Shown here one piece after another: positions 13,976-21,273 of a DNA stretch of 26,604 nucleotides (positions are counted from its first letter, which is position 1; the number at the start of each line of letters is the position of its first letter). The notes beneath the pieces were generated by a model that was not told the DNA's origin, searched no databases, and saw only the letters and a program-made list of their open reading frames with translations. Position numbers and translations under genes: made by a program. The stretch spans positions 1 to 26,604 of the forward strand of contig JBFKQZ010000012.1 of assembly GCA_041627475.1 (NCBI GenBank), given 5' to 3'. This DNA is from JBFGFG01 sp041627475. GTDB taxonomy: Bacteria; Actinomycetota; Nitriliruptoria; Nitriliruptorales; Nitriliruptoraceae.

Positions 13976-15874
13976 GTGCGACCGAGTGACCTTGCCCTCC
14001 ACCGTGGCGTGTCGGACCCCGTCCTCCAGCCCGGTGGCGACCTCGTCGCGTACGTCGTCAGCCGGCTGGACCTCGACGAGGACCGCGCCACTGCCCGGAT
14101 CCACGTGCTCGACCTCGCCACCGGCGAGGACCGACCGTTCACCAGCGGGACGGGTGACCGGGCCCCGCGCTGGTCCCCGGACGGCCGACGCCTCGCCTTC
14201 CTGCGCAGTCCCGCGCACGGCGAGCCGCCACAGCTCGCGGTCCTGGACCTCGCAGGCGGTGAGGCCGTCACGCTGACCGAGTTCGACCTCGGCGTCCGGG
14301 AGGTCGAGTGGACGTCCGACGGCAGCGCACTGGTCGTGGCCGGGACCGAGTGGCGCCCGGCATGGGCGGACCGGGACGACGACGAGCGTGCGCGCCAGCC
14401 GCGGCGGATCACCGAGCTGGGCTACCGCGGCGACGACCGTGGCTGGCTGCACGACCGCGTGACGCGCGTCTGGGTCGTCGACCCCGACGGCGACGAGGAG
14501 TCGCGGGCGCTGACCCCGGCCGACCACTCGGTCGCCGGCATCGCCGTCACCGACGACGCCGTGGTGTTCGCCTCGTCCCGGCACGACGAGCGTGAGACCG
14601 AGCCCGGCGCGCCGCTCTGGCGGGTCCCGCTGGCCGGCGGCGACGGCCCGACCCGGCTGCTCGGACCGGGGTTCTGGGTCACGGCCCCCACCCCGGACGG
14701 CGACGACCTGCTCCTGACGGGCGACCCCGACCAGTGGGCGTGGCCGGCGCCCCCCTCGCTGTTCCGGCTCACGCCGTCCGGCGAGGTCAACGACCTCCTG
14801 GCCGACCTCGACCGCGACGTCGTCGGCCGCGCCCGCGTCGACGCGGACGGTCGCGCGCTGGTCACGATCGAGGACCGCGGCGCCGTCCACCTCGTCGCCG
14901 TCGCCGACGGGACCCACGAGGTCGTCGTCGGTGGCGCCCTGACCGTCACCGGGTATGACGTCGACGGGGACCGCACCGTCTACACCGCGACCCACCCCAC
15001 CGACCCGGGTGAGCTGTGGATCCTCGAGGGCGGGGAGGCGCGTGTCCTCACCGCGCACAACGAGGAGCTGCGCGACGAGCTGCTGCCGGTCGAGCACTTC
15101 ACGTTCGAGCGCGACGGCGTCGAGATCGACGCCTGGGCGGTGCTCCCGGCCGAGGACCACGGCGACGCGGTCCCGCTGCTGGTCAACATCCACGGCGGCC
15201 CGACCGCGCAGTACGGGCCCGCCTTCTTCGACGAGTTCCAGGTCGAGGCAGGTGCCGGCTACGCAGTCGTCGGCTGCAACCCGCGCGGCTCGTCCGGCCG
15301 CGGGACCGACTGGTCGACCGCGGTCGTCGGCGCGTGGATGGACGAGGGGTCCGTCGACATCCTCGACCTCGAGGCGCTCGCGGACGCGACGATCGCGCGG
15401 TTCGACCGCATCGACGCCGACCGCGTCGGGATCATGGGCGGGTCCTACGGCGGCTACGCGACCGCGCGCATCCTGGCGCGCACCGACCGGTACGGGTCGG
15501 CGATCGTCGAGCGCGGGCTGCTGACGTGGCCGTCGTTCGGCGGGACGTCCGACATCGGGGCCTACTTCGACCGGATGTTCCTCGGCCGGTCCCTGCCGGA
15601 CGACGCCGGCGACCAGTGGCAGGCGTCCCCGGTGCGGACGGCCGGACGCATCACGACACCGACGCTGGTGCTGCACAGCCTCCAGGACCACCGCTGCCCC
15701 CCGGAGCAGGCCCTGCAGTTCTTCTCGATGCTGCGCCGCCACGGCGTGACGTCGGAGCTGCTGCTCTTCCCCGACGAGAGCCACGAGCTGTCGCGGTCGG
15801 GCTCGCCCAGGCACCGGGTCGAGCGCTTCGAGGCGGTCCTCGACTGGCACGGGAGATTCCTGCGCGCGAACTGA
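13976..15874 (+). CDS. S9-family (prolyl oligopeptidase/acylaminoacyl-peptidase-like) serine peptidase
   Basis: The 632-residue protein has an N-terminal beta-propeller with TolB/WD40-like blades (for example APRWSPDGRRLAFLR near 60-75) over roughly residues 1-370. A C-terminal alpha/beta-hydrolase domain follows. The catalytic triad is readable: Ser490 in GGSYGGYA, Asp571 in HSLQDHRCP and His603 in DESHELSRSG. The oxyanion region is NIHGGPTAQYG. No signal peptide is visible, so it is probably a cytoplasmic oligopeptidase acting on short peptides. GTG 13976 is the best start although the ribosome site is weak. Its last codons and stop are repeated in tandem just downstream. The gene is convergent with the thioesterase-like gene. 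Confidence 0.92.
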   Translation: MRPSDLALHRGVSDPVLQPGGDLVAYVVSRLDLDEDRATARIHVLDLATGEDRPFTSGTGDRAPRWSPDGRRLAFLRSPAHGEPPQLAVLDLAGGEAVTLTEFDLGVREVEWTSDGSALVVAGTEWRPAWADRDDDERARQPRRITELGYRGDDRGWLHDRVTRVWVVDPDGDEESRALTPADHSVAGIAVTDDAVVFASSRHDERETEPGAPLWRVPLAGGDGPTRLLGPGFWVTAPTPDGDDLLLTGDPDQWAWPAPPSLFRLTPSGEVNDLLADLDRDVVGRARVDADGRALVTIEDRGAVHLVAVADGTHEVVVGGALTVTGYDVDGDRTVYTATHPTDPGELWILEGGEARVLTAHNEELRDELLPVEHFTFERDGVEIDAWAVLPAEDHGDAVPLLVNIHGGPTAQYGPAFFDEFQVEAGAGYAVVGCNPRGSSGRGTDWSTAVVGAWMDEGSVDILDLEALADATIARFDRIDADRVGIMGGSYGGYATARILARTDRYGSAIVERGLLTWPSFGGTSDIGAYFDRMFLGRSLPDDAGDQWQASPVRTAGRITTPTLVLHSLQDHRCPPEQALQFFSMLRRHGVTSELLLFPDESHELSRSGSPRHRVERFEAVLDWHGRFLRAN

Positions 15875-15930
15875 CGCGCGACAGGTTTCTGCGCGCGAGT
15901 TGACGCGCGACTTGTTGCGCGCGGGCTAGC
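15857..15930 (+). repeat. Tandem hairpin repeats carrying stop codons after the S9 peptidase gene
   Basis: The 26-bp unit 15857-15882 is repeated at 15886-15911 with three differences. A shorter, degenerate third copy follows (about 15912-15930). Unit 1 contains the codons for Phe-Leu-Arg-Ala-Asn and TGA, unit 2 reads Phe-Leu-Arg-Ala-Ser and TGA, and unit 3 reads Arg-Ala-Gly and TAG. Each of the first two units folds as CGCGCG / CGCGCG with a 6-nt loop (stems 15863-15868/15875-15880 and 15892-15897/15904-15909). They lie between convergent genes, so they probably act as a bidirectional terminator. Confidence 0.8.
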
Positions 15931-16690
15931 GGGGCTCCATGAGGAGACCCTGCGACCCGGCGCCGATGACGCCCTGTTCGCCGTGGATCGTGCTCGTGGC
16001 GAGGCCGATGCCGTCGGGGCCGAAGCGCGTGCTCGCGTCCAGACCCACCCACTCGCCCTCCGGGTGGTCGGCCAGGTGCACGTTGAGGTCGGTGTTCACG
16101 AACAGCCAGCGGTTGGGGTCCATCCGTGCGCTGATCCCGTTGCCCGAGTCGGCGGCCGCCAGCACCCGCTGCAACGGGGTGATCGGCGCGTCGTCGGTGA
16201 CGTCGACGAGGCAGCGGAACCACACCGCGGCGTCGCCGGCCTCGGTGAAGTCCCCGCGCGTCGTCCGCAGCTCCATCGAGGTGTGGTAGCCCTCGTCCCA
16301 CGGCAGCTCGAAGAAGCTCGCGGCAGCGCCGTCGCCGACCGGCGCCATCGTGGCGGCGACGTCTGCCTCGAGCGGGACGTCTGCCTCGCGGATCGCCCAG
16401 GCGCGCGCGAGCAGCACCGGGCCGTCGTCGTCGGCGAGCACGCCGCTGGCCATCGCGACGCGCCGCCCCGGCCGGTCGAGCGACGTCGTGACCGTCAGCT
16501 CCGTGATCGGCACGGGCCGCAGCACCTCGAACGTGACCCGGGTGACCCGCCCGACGTCGAGGACGGCGGCCAGGGCGCCACCCAGCAGCGCCGCCGGCGG
16601 CCCGGCGTGCTGGTGGTCCGGCGACCACGGGCCGCGCGTCGCCACGGTCGACCGGTACCGGCCCTCGTCGAGACGCTCGTAGTACGGCAC
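15926..16690 (-). CDS. Acyl-CoA thioesterase-like double hot-dog protein
   Basis: The 254-residue protein has the layout of a TesB-like double hot-dog. The first fold contains WSPDHQHAGPPAALLGGALA (22-41) on the central helix and the second covers about 125-250. The substrate is probably an acyl-CoA, but specificity cannot be read. Catalytic residues vary in this family, so I do not assign them. GTG is the start, at 16688-16690, with AGGAGGT (16694-16700 on the opposite strand) four bases upstream. The TAG stop lies in the last degenerate repeat unit after the S9 peptidase gene. It diverges from the small membrane protein across 65 bp that contain an inverted repeat. Confidence 0.75.
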   Translation of the reverse strand: MPYYERLDEGRYRSTVATRGPWSPDHQHAGPPAALLGGALAAVLDVGRVTRVTFEVLRPVPITELTVTTSLDRPGRRVAMASGVLADDDGPVLLARAWAIREADVPLEADVAATMAPVGDGAAASFFELPWDEGYHTSMELRTTRGDFTEAGDAAVWFRCLVDVTDDAPITPLQRVLAAADSGNGISARMDPNRWLFVNTDLNVHLADHPEGEWVGLDASTRFGPDGIGLATSTIHGEQGVIGAGSQGLLMEPR

Positions 16691-16712
16691 CGGACCTCCT
16701 GTCGTCGCGCAA

Positions 16713-16740
16713 CCGGGTGTGGGATGATGGCAGCACCCGG
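16713..16740. promoter_or_regulatory. Inverted repeat in the divergent thioesterase / membrane-protein gap
   Basis: CCGGGTG (16713-16719) and CACCCGG (16734-16740) form perfect 7-bp arms around a 14-bp spacer containing GGGATGATGG. Its position between two divergent starts fits a shared operator. No regulator gene adjoins it. Confidence 0.4.
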
Positions 16741-16755
16741 GTCGCGGAGGGAACC

Positions 16756-17205
16756 ATGCGGGAGGTCCTGCTCAGCATCCACATCATCGCCGTCGCCCTG
16801 TGGCTCGGCGGCAGCGTCATGAACGGTGTCATCAACGCGAAGCTCGCAGCGACCGGTGACGTGGCGGCCAACGCACGGCTGGCCCGGGTCGAGACGACGC
16901 TCGGCCAGCAGTTCTACATGCCGGCCGCGATCCTGACCCTGCTGTCCGGTGTCGGGCTGGTGCTGCTCAGCGACGCGTGGACGTTCGGCGAGGTCTGGGT
17001 GAGCGTCGGGTTCCTCTCGATCATCGTCGCGGCCGTCCTCGGTCCGGTGAAGTTCCTCCCGCTGAGTCGGGAGATCGCCGAGGCCTACGAGGCCGGCGAC
17101 GGCGCGCGCGCTGCGACCGCGTCGTCGCAGATCGCGATGTGGTCCACCGTGAACACGCTGCTCATCGTCGTGGCGCTCGTCCTGATGGTCTACAAGCCCG
17201 GCTGA
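16756..17205 (+). CDS. Four-helix integral membrane protein (DUF2269-like)
   Basis: The 149-residue protein has four predicted membrane helices at about 4-24, 53-73, 80-100 and 127-147. The first carries HIIAVALWLGGSVMNG, which resembles the DUF2269/CopD-like small membrane families with a conserved N-terminal His. I cannot assign a function; a haem- or copper-related role is only a guess from fold resemblance. ATG 16756 has GGAGG (16746-16750) five bases upstream. It converges with tRNA-Thr. Confidence 0.7.
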   Translation: MREVLLSIHIIAVALWLGGSVMNGVINAKLAATGDVAANARLARVETTLGQQFYMPAAILTLLSGVGLVLLSDAWTFGEVWVSVGFLSIIVAAVLGPVKFLPLSREIAEAYEAGDGARAATASSQIAMWSTVNTLLIVVALVLMVYKPG

Positions 17206-17215
17206 GCGCGGTGCG

Positions 17216-17291
17216 TGGAGCCCCCGACAGGAGTCGAACCTGCGACCATTCGCTTACAAGGCGAGCGCTCTACCAACTGAGCTACAGGGGC
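17216..17291 (-). tRNA. tRNA-Thr (anticodon TGT)
   Basis: The reverse complement folds as a full cloverleaf of 76 nt. The acceptor stem pairs GCCCCTG with CGGGGGC (one T-G wobble). TA, the D-arm GCTC..GAGC, an anticodon stem with the 7-nt loop CTTGTAA (anticodon TGT at 34-36), and a T-arm with loop TTCGACT follow. The outermost anticodon-stem pair is a C-A mismatch. The 3' CCA is encoded (17216-17218). A TACGCT -10-like hexamer (17303-17308, minus strand) sits 17 nt before the 5' end. Confidence 0.93.
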
Positions 17292-17302
17292 GTCTGACGC
17301 AG

Positions 17303-17308
17303 AGCGTA
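17303..17308 (-). promoter_or_regulatory. Putative -10 element (TACGCT) for tRNA-Thr
   Basis: TACGCT on the minus strand lies at a distance that would put transcription start about five bases before the mature tRNA 5' end. No clear -35 is seen. Confidence 0.35.
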
Positions 17309-17393
17309 CGGGTGCCCACGGGGGCCCGGCGACGTGCCGCGCGGCCGCATCGAGGCCGTGACACACCGACGTAGTTGCATTGTTGTGATTCGT

Positions 17394-17408
17394 CCGCGAC
17401 CCTCGCGG
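17394..17408 (+). promoter_or_regulatory. Hairpin just upstream of the DUF3263 gene ribosome site
   Basis: CCGCGA (17394-17399) pairs perfectly with TCGCGG (17403-17408) around CCC, and ends seven bases before GAGGAG (17415-17420). It could modulate access to the ribosome site. The upstream stretch 17358-17390 is locally AT-rich and may hold the promoter. Confidence 0.3.
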
Positions 17409-17425
17409 CAGGACGAGGAGCAGCG

Positions 17426-17686
17426 ATGCAGACGGACGACCAGCTGGACGAGCGCGACCGCGACATGCTCGACTTCGAGCGCGAGTGGTGGAAGTACGCC
17501 GGCGCGAAGGAGCAGGCCATCAAGGCCCGCTTCGACCTGTCGACCACGCGGTACTACGAGCTGCTGAACCGCCTCATCGACCGTGAGGCCGCCGTCGAGC
17601 ACGACCCGATGCTGGTCAAGCGCCTCCGTCGCCTGCGGGCCCAGCGCCAGCGTCAGCGGGCCGCCCGCCGCGCCAGCAACTACTGA
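17426..17686 (+). CDS. DUF3263 small protein
   Basis: The 86-residue protein matches the actinobacterial DUF3263 pattern: a charged N-terminus (DERDRDMLDFEREWWKYAG), a helix-turn-helix-like middle (EQAIKARFDLSTTRYYELLN) and a very basic C-terminus rich in Arg and Gln. A DNA-binding role is plausible from the middle region but is inference. ATG 17426 has GAGGAG five bases upstream. The gene for a LytR_C-domain protein starts two bases after its stop, a pairing I recall from other Actinomycetota such as Streptomyces. Confidence 0.88.
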   Translation: MQTDDQLDERDRDMLDFEREWWKYAGAKEQAIKARFDLSTTRYYELLNRLIDREAAVEHDPMLVKRLRRLRAQRQRQRAARRASNY

Positions 17687-17688
17687 CC

Positions 17689-18294
17689 GTGGCGGACCGG
17701 GCGGGCGTCGTCCCCCAACTGCTCGGTGCAGCAGTCGGGATCGTCCTCGGTGCCACGCTCCTGTTCGCCCTGCTCGGCGTCCTCCGCGACGGCGGTGAGG
17801 CGTCTCCCGAGGTGATCGCCGCGCCGAGTCCCTCGGCTGCTGTCGAGGAGCCGAGCGACGAGCCGTCGGAGGACGCCGCGGAGCAGCCCAGCGAGGAGGC
17901 GACCGGCGAGCCGACCGAGGAGCCGAGCCCGGAACCGGTCGAGGAGCCGACGGAGGAACCCAGTCCGGAGGCCACGGCGACCGAGGTCGCGACCGAGGTC
18001 GACCCGGGCGAGATCTCCATCCAGGTCCTCGACGCCGTCGGCGGCGAGGAGGGTGCCGCCGCGGCCAGGGCCGTCGCCGACGAGCTGCGCGAGGCGGGCT
18101 ACAACGTCGTCGTGGTCAACCGGGCCGGGCGCAGCTACGACGTGACCACCGTCTTCTGGTCGGCAGGGCAGGAGACCGGCGGGCGGCAGGTCGCCGCGGC
18201 GCTCGGCACCTCCGCCGCCGAGGAGACCCCGGACGAGGTGCAGCTGTCCGACTCGGTCGACGTCCACGTCGTGGTCGGTGCCGACCGGACCTGA
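17689..18294 (+). CDS. LytR_C-domain membrane-anchored protein
   Basis: The 201-residue protein has one N-terminal membrane helix (about 8-31). A long Pro/Glu/Ser/Thr linker (about 45-105) follows, containing two copies of EPTEEPSPE, and then a compact LytR_C-type domain (about 108-197: ISIQVLDAVGGEEGAAAARAV...). This domain occurs at the C-terminus of cell-wall LCP proteins, and here it stands without the LCP catalytic domain. A periplasmic or cell-wall role is likely. GTG 17689 begins two bases after the DUF3263 stop, so the two genes are coupled. A strong terminator follows. Confidence 0.87.
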   Translation: MADRAGVVPQLLGAAVGIVLGATLLFALLGVLRDGGEASPEVIAAPSPSAAVEEPSDEPSEDAAEQPSEEATGEPTEEPSPEPVEEPTEEPSPEATATEVATEVDPGEISIQVLDAVGGEEGAAAARAVADELREAGYNVVVVNRAGRSYDVTTVFWSAGQETGGRQVAAALGTSAAEETPDEVQLSDSVDVHVVVGADRT

Positions 18295-18313
18295 TCGGCA
18301 TCCAGTAACGAGA

Positions 18314-18338
18314 ACGCGCCCGCTCACAGCGGGCGCGT
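18314..18338. terminator. Strong bidirectional terminator hairpin
   Basis: A perfect 11-bp stem (ACGCGCCCGCT / AGCGGGCGCGT) closes a CAC loop between the convergent LytR_C and receiver genes. It is the most stable simple hairpin in the window. No T-run follows, as is common in very GC-rich genomes. Confidence 0.8.
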
Positions 18339-18354
18339 CGTCGTCGGTGGCCGG

Positions 18355-18795
18355 TCAGCCGGCCTGCAGCAGCTTCAGCTTCTCGAGGATCATGCGGCGA
18401 CGCTGCGCCTCCTCCTCGGGGTCGTTGGCGATGACGTCGCCGATGACCTGGCTGAGGGAGAGCGGCGAGAAGGGCTTCGTGATGTACTCGGCCGCGCCTG
18501 CGGACCAACCGCGGATCTGGTCCTCGTCCTGGACCTTCGCGGTCAGCATCACGACGGGGATGTGCTTGAGCTCCTCGTCGCCCTTGATGGCTTCGAGGAC
18601 CTGCCAACCGTCCATCTTCGGCATCATCACGTCGAGCAGGACGACGTCGGGCCGCAGCTCGCGGCACGCGGCGAGACCTGCCTCGCCGTCCGGTGCCGTC
18701 GACACCTCGTACCCCTCGAACTCGAGGTTCACGCGGCAGAGGAGCAGGACGTCCGGCTCGTCGTCGACGACGAGGACGCGCTTCTGGTCACTCAT
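18355..18795 (-). CDS. CheY-like single-domain response regulator
   Basis: The 146-residue protein is a lone receiver. It has acidic pocket Asp11/Asp12, phosphoacceptor Asp55 (VVLLDVMMPKMDG), Thr85 (VVMLTAK) and Lys107 (EYITKPF). A short charged helix (about 120-146, EEEAQRRRMILEKLKLL) replaces an output domain. All phosphorylation residues are conserved. No kinase gene is adjacent, so it is an orphan that signals through protein contacts. I chose ATG 18793-18795 because it fits the family start (MSDQKRVLVVDDEP). Confidence 0.92.
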   Translation of the reverse strand: MSDQKRVLVVDDEPDVLLLCRVNLEFEGYEVSTAPDGEAGLAACRELRPDVVLLDVMMPKMDGWQVLEAIKGDEELKHIPVVMLTAKVQDEDQIRGWSAGAAEYITKPFSPLSLSQVIGDVIANDPEEEAQRRRMILEKLKLLQAG

Positions 18796-18819
18796 GGTCA
18801 CTTCTTCCGTCCGCTCGTG

Positions 18820-18848
18820 AACATATCGGCCGGGTGGCCGGCCGTCAG
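18820..18848 (-). promoter_or_regulatory. Putative promoter for the CheY-like gene (CTGACG-N17-TATGTT)
   Basis: On the minus strand CTGACG (18843-18848) and TATGTT (18820-18825) are separated by 17 bp, the most complete vegetative-type promoter here. The leader would be about 18 nt. The spacer contains an inverted repeat CGGCC / GGCCG (18827-18831, 18836-18840). Confidence 0.5.
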
Positions 18849-18895
18849 TAGCTGCGGGGGCGTGGGACACCTGTCGGCCGGGGGGCCGTCGGCTT

Positions 18896-18911
18896 CACCG
18901 CTTCGGCGGTG
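18896..18911. other. UUCG-tetraloop hairpin in the receiver / permease divergent gap
   Basis: CACCGC and GCGGTG close a TTCG loop with a C-G closing pair, an exceptionally stable RNA hairpin on the + strand. It lies upstream of the permease -10, so its transcript, if any, is unclear. The rest of the gap 18796-18980 shows only the two promoters. Confidence 0.35.
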
Positions 18912-18952
18912 TCCCCTCCTCATCGGCACGCAGCGGCTGGTCCCTGAGTTGC

Positions 18953-18958
18953 TAGGTT
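18953..18958 (+). promoter_or_regulatory. Putative -10 element (TAGGTT) for the AI-2E-family permease gene
   Basis: TAGGTT lies 28 nt before the GTG start, leaving room for the GGAGG site (18971-18975). No clear -35 is seen. Confidence 0.35.
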
Positions 18959-18980
18959 CGACGGCGGAGCGGAGGGGACC

Positions 18981-20300
18981 GTGGACGGGCAGCAGGACCG
19001 CCTCGCGCGATGGGCGCTGCGCACGTGGCTCGCGATCGGGCTGCTCGTGCTCGTGGGCATGCTCTGGTGGCTGCTGCGCGACCCGCTGGGGCTCGTGCTG
19101 CCGCCCGTCGCGATCGCCGCCGTCCTCGTCTACGTCCTCAACCCCGCCGTCTCGGCCCTGTCGCGGCGTGGACTGCCGCGCGCGCTGGGGGCCCTCGTCG
19201 CCTACCTCGTCGCCGGTGGGCTCGTCTGGTCGGTCTTCGCCGTCGTGGGCCCGTTGCTCGTCGAGCAGGCCCGCGGGCTGATCGCGGAGCTGCCGGCGAT
19301 CGGTGCGGCGCTGCAGTCGGCGGTCAACGAGCAGCTCACCCGGGTGGGCGTCCCGCCGTCCGAGCAGCTGGACCTCGAGACGACCGAGGTCGCGACCGCG
19401 ATCCAGGACTGGCTCGCCGCCAACCGGGACGAGGTCTTCGCCCTGCTGCGCGGCGCCGGGTCCGTCGTCAGCTGGGTCGCGCACCTCGCCCTCGCGCTCG
19501 CGCTGGGCCCCATCCTCGCCTTCTACGCGCTCTCGGACCTCGACCGGCTCTCCACCGGTGCCGCGCGCCTGCTGCCGCCCGACACGCGCGGCGAGGTCGT
19601 CGAGGTGTCGTCGCGCATCGGCGGCATCGTCGGCGCGTACTTCCGCGGGCAGCTGCTCGTCGCGCTGTTCGTCGGCACCGCCACGGCCACGGGCCTGTGG
19701 CTGGTCGGGCTGCCGTTCTGGGCGGTCGTCGGCATCGCGACCGGCATCTTCAACCTCGTGCCGCTGGTGGGCCCCACGGTGGGTGGGCTCATCGGCGTCA
19801 CCGTCGCCCTCACGGTCGGGGGTGGCGTCCAGCAGGCGCTGCTCGTGGTCGTCGTGATGGTCGCGGTCCAGCAGATCGACAACCACGTGATCACGCCGCT
19901 CGTCGTCGGGCGGTCGGTCTCGATCCACCCGATCACGGTGATCATCGCGCTGGTCGTGGCCGGGTCGATCGGTGGCATCCCGCTGATGTTCGTGGCCATT
20001 CCGGCCGCCGCGACGCTCAAGCTGGTCGTCCTGCACGTGGCGGTGACGCGTCTGCCGTCCATGGCCCATCTCGCCGACGAGCTGCCGGACGGCGCCGCGC
20101 CCCGTCGCGGCACCGTCACGGGCCTGGCGCAGGAACTGCGCGTGGCCTTCGAGCGGCGGCTCGCCGCAGCACAGACCGTCGGTCCGCTGCGGGGTCGCGG
20201 CGAGGACGACGACGCGGACGACGCCGCCGGGGAGGACGCCGCCGGGTCGGACGGGGCGGACGACGTCAGCCGGCCAACGGAGGCCGTTGGCGGACCCTGA
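18981..20300 (+). CDS. AI-2E-family (YdgG/UPF0118) membrane permease
   Basis: The 439-residue protein has the family pattern: two or three N-terminal helices (within about 12-90), a large hydrophilic domain (about 95-155), then about five helices (within about 160-360). The conserved cytoplasmic-side stretches FNLVPLVGPTVGG and VQQIDNHVITPLVVGRSVSIHP are present. The named substrate, autoinducer-2, is established only for a few members. Others move ions such as Na+/H+, so the substrate is open. GTG 18981 has GGAGG five bases upstream. The last 33 residues are acidic and low-complexity, and overlap the end of the convergent gpgS by 35 bp. Confidence 0.9.
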   Translation: MDGQQDRLARWALRTWLAIGLLVLVGMLWWLLRDPLGLVLPPVAIAAVLVYVLNPAVSALSRRGLPRALGALVAYLVAGGLVWSVFAVVGPLLVEQARGLIAELPAIGAALQSAVNEQLTRVGVPPSEQLDLETTEVATAIQDWLAANRDEVFALLRGAGSVVSWVAHLALALALGPILAFYALSDLDRLSTGAARLLPPDTRGEVVEVSSRIGGIVGAYFRGQLLVALFVGTATATGLWLVGLPFWAVVGIATGIFNLVPLVGPTVGGLIGVTVALTVGGGVQQALLVVVVMVAVQQIDNHVITPLVVGRSVSIHPITVIIALVVAGSIGGIPLMFVAIPAAATLKLVVLHVAVTRLPSMAHLADELPDGAAPRRGTVTGLAQELRVAFERRLAAAQTVGPLRGRGEDDDADDAAGEDAAGSDGADDVSRPTEAVGGP

Positions 20301-21141
20301 CCTCCCGGGTCGTGTGGACGATGCCGCAGTCACCCTGGATGTTCCCGCGCACGATCGGCGCCTCGGCCGGTGTCCGGCCCTGCCGGGCTGCGCGGTCCAG
20401 CGCGACGGCGAGGATCTCGGTGGCCATCACGGCCAGCGCGTCGAGCTCCTGGTGCGTGTGTTCCCGGACACCGAGGAAGACCTCGGTGATGGCGTCCGCG
20501 CCGTGCCGTTCGAACGTGTCGAGGACCAGCCCGATCTCGACGCCGTAGCCGGCGACGAACGGGAGCGACTCGAACAGCTCCCGGCGCCCGGCGTACTCCC
20601 CGGCCAGTGGCTGCTCGAGGAACCCCAGCTCCGGCCACAGCACCGAGAGCAGCGGCCGCGCGAGCAACGTCGTGACGCGACCGCCGCCGAGCGGGTCGCC
20701 GGTGTCGGTGAAGGGGCGGCGGTAGCTGGCCTTGGCGAGCTGGACCTCGGGCTGGCACAGGAGCGGGGCCAGCAGGGGGACCACGAAGTCGGCCTCGAAG
20801 CCACGCACGTCGGCGTCGACGAACAGGACCACGTCGGCCGTCGTCTCGCGGACGCCCTGCCACAGTGCGACGCCCTTCCCGTTGGCCCCCGGCTCGACGT
20901 GTCGCTCCTGGCGCAGGACGCGGGCGCCCGCCGCCATGGCCAGCGCATCGGTCCGGTCCGAGGAGTCGCTGACGACGACGACCTCGGTCAGGAGGTCTGC
21001 AGCGACGAGCTCGGCGAGGCCGCCGACGACCGCACCGACGGTCGCTGCCTCGTCGCGTGCAGGCACGACCGCCGCGATCGTCAGCCCACTGGCACGCCGG
21101 GCAGCGAGCACGTCGGCGCGGGAACGGGGGAGTGGCGACAT
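20266..21141 (-). CDS. gpgS: Glucosyl-3-phosphoglycerate synthase (GT81)
   Basis: GpgS transfers glucose from UDP- or ADP-glucose to 3-phosphoglycerate. This begins synthesis of glucosylglycerate, a compatible solute and, in mycobacteria, the primer for methylglucose polysaccharides. The 291-residue GT-A protein has VVPARDEAATVGAVV (25-39) and the metal motif DAD (109-111). It also has GGGRVT (152-157), the acceptor region ARPLLSVLWPEL and PLAGEYAGRRELFESLPF (178-195), and VAGYGVEIGLVLDTF with His228 downstream. These match the mycobacterial enzyme closely by eye. The ATG at 21139-21141 lacks a ribosome site. A TAGGCT -10 ends six bases before it, implying a leaderless mRNA. No glucosylglycerate phosphatase gene is adjacent. 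Confidence 0.92.
   Translation of the reverse strand: MSPLPRSRADVLAARRASGLTIAAVVPARDEAATVGAVVGGLAELVAADLLTEVVVVSDSSDRTDALAMAAGARVLRQERHVEPGANGKGVALWQGVRETTADVVLFVDADVRGFEADFVVPLLAPLLCQPEVQLAKASYRRPFTDTGDPLGGGRVTTLLARPLLSVLWPELGFLEQPLAGEYAGRRELFESLPFVAGYGVEIGLVLDTFERHGADAITEVFLGVREHTHQELDALAVMATEILAVALDRAARQGRTPAEAPIVRGNIQGDCGIVHTTREVRVRQRPPLAG
20273..20291. terminator. Terminator hairpin inside the permease / gpgS coding overlap
   Basis: GCCAACGG (20273-20280) pairs perfectly with CCGTTGGC (20284-20291) around AGG. It lies wholly within the 35 bp that code for the C-termini of both convergent genes, and could end transcripts from either side. Confidence 0.6.
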
Positions 21142-21147
21142 GGCCGC

Positions 21148-21153
21148 AGCCTA
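21148..21153 (-). promoter_or_regulatory. Putative leaderless-mRNA -10 element (TAGGCT) for gpgS
   Basis: Exactly six bases separate TAGGCT from the ATG. A start site at the usual distance would be the A of the start codon, which agrees with the missing ribosome-binding site. Confidence 0.4.
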
Positions 21154-21255
21154 CGCCGACCACCGGTCACTCCTCGACGTGCGCGCAGCGTCCGGTACGG
21201 CGCGCTGGCAGCGCACCGGCTGGCCTGCGCATGGCGATCGGCCGGGTGCGACGCG

Positions 21256-21261
21256 TACCGT
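21256..21261 (+). promoter_or_regulatory. Putative -10 element (TACCGT) for the SAM-riboswitch operon
   Basis: Transcription would begin near 21268, six bases before the riboswitch P1 helix, which is where a riboswitch leader should start. No good -35 is visible. The 391-bp gap between gpgS and the next coding gene is accounted for by the two promoters, the riboswitch and its downstream hairpins. Confidence 0.45.
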
Positions 21262-21273
21262 CCTCCGCACTGG

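Noticed and set aside
13952..15850. 632-codon minus-strand open frame opposite the S9 peptidase gene
   Set aside because: It mirrors the codon positions of the real gene. The plus strand carries a complete catalytic triad and this strand carries no motif.
17216..17291. Reading the anticodon as GTA (Tyr)
   Set aside because: That register breaks the anticodon stem. The CTTGTAA loop with T33 gives TGT (Thr).
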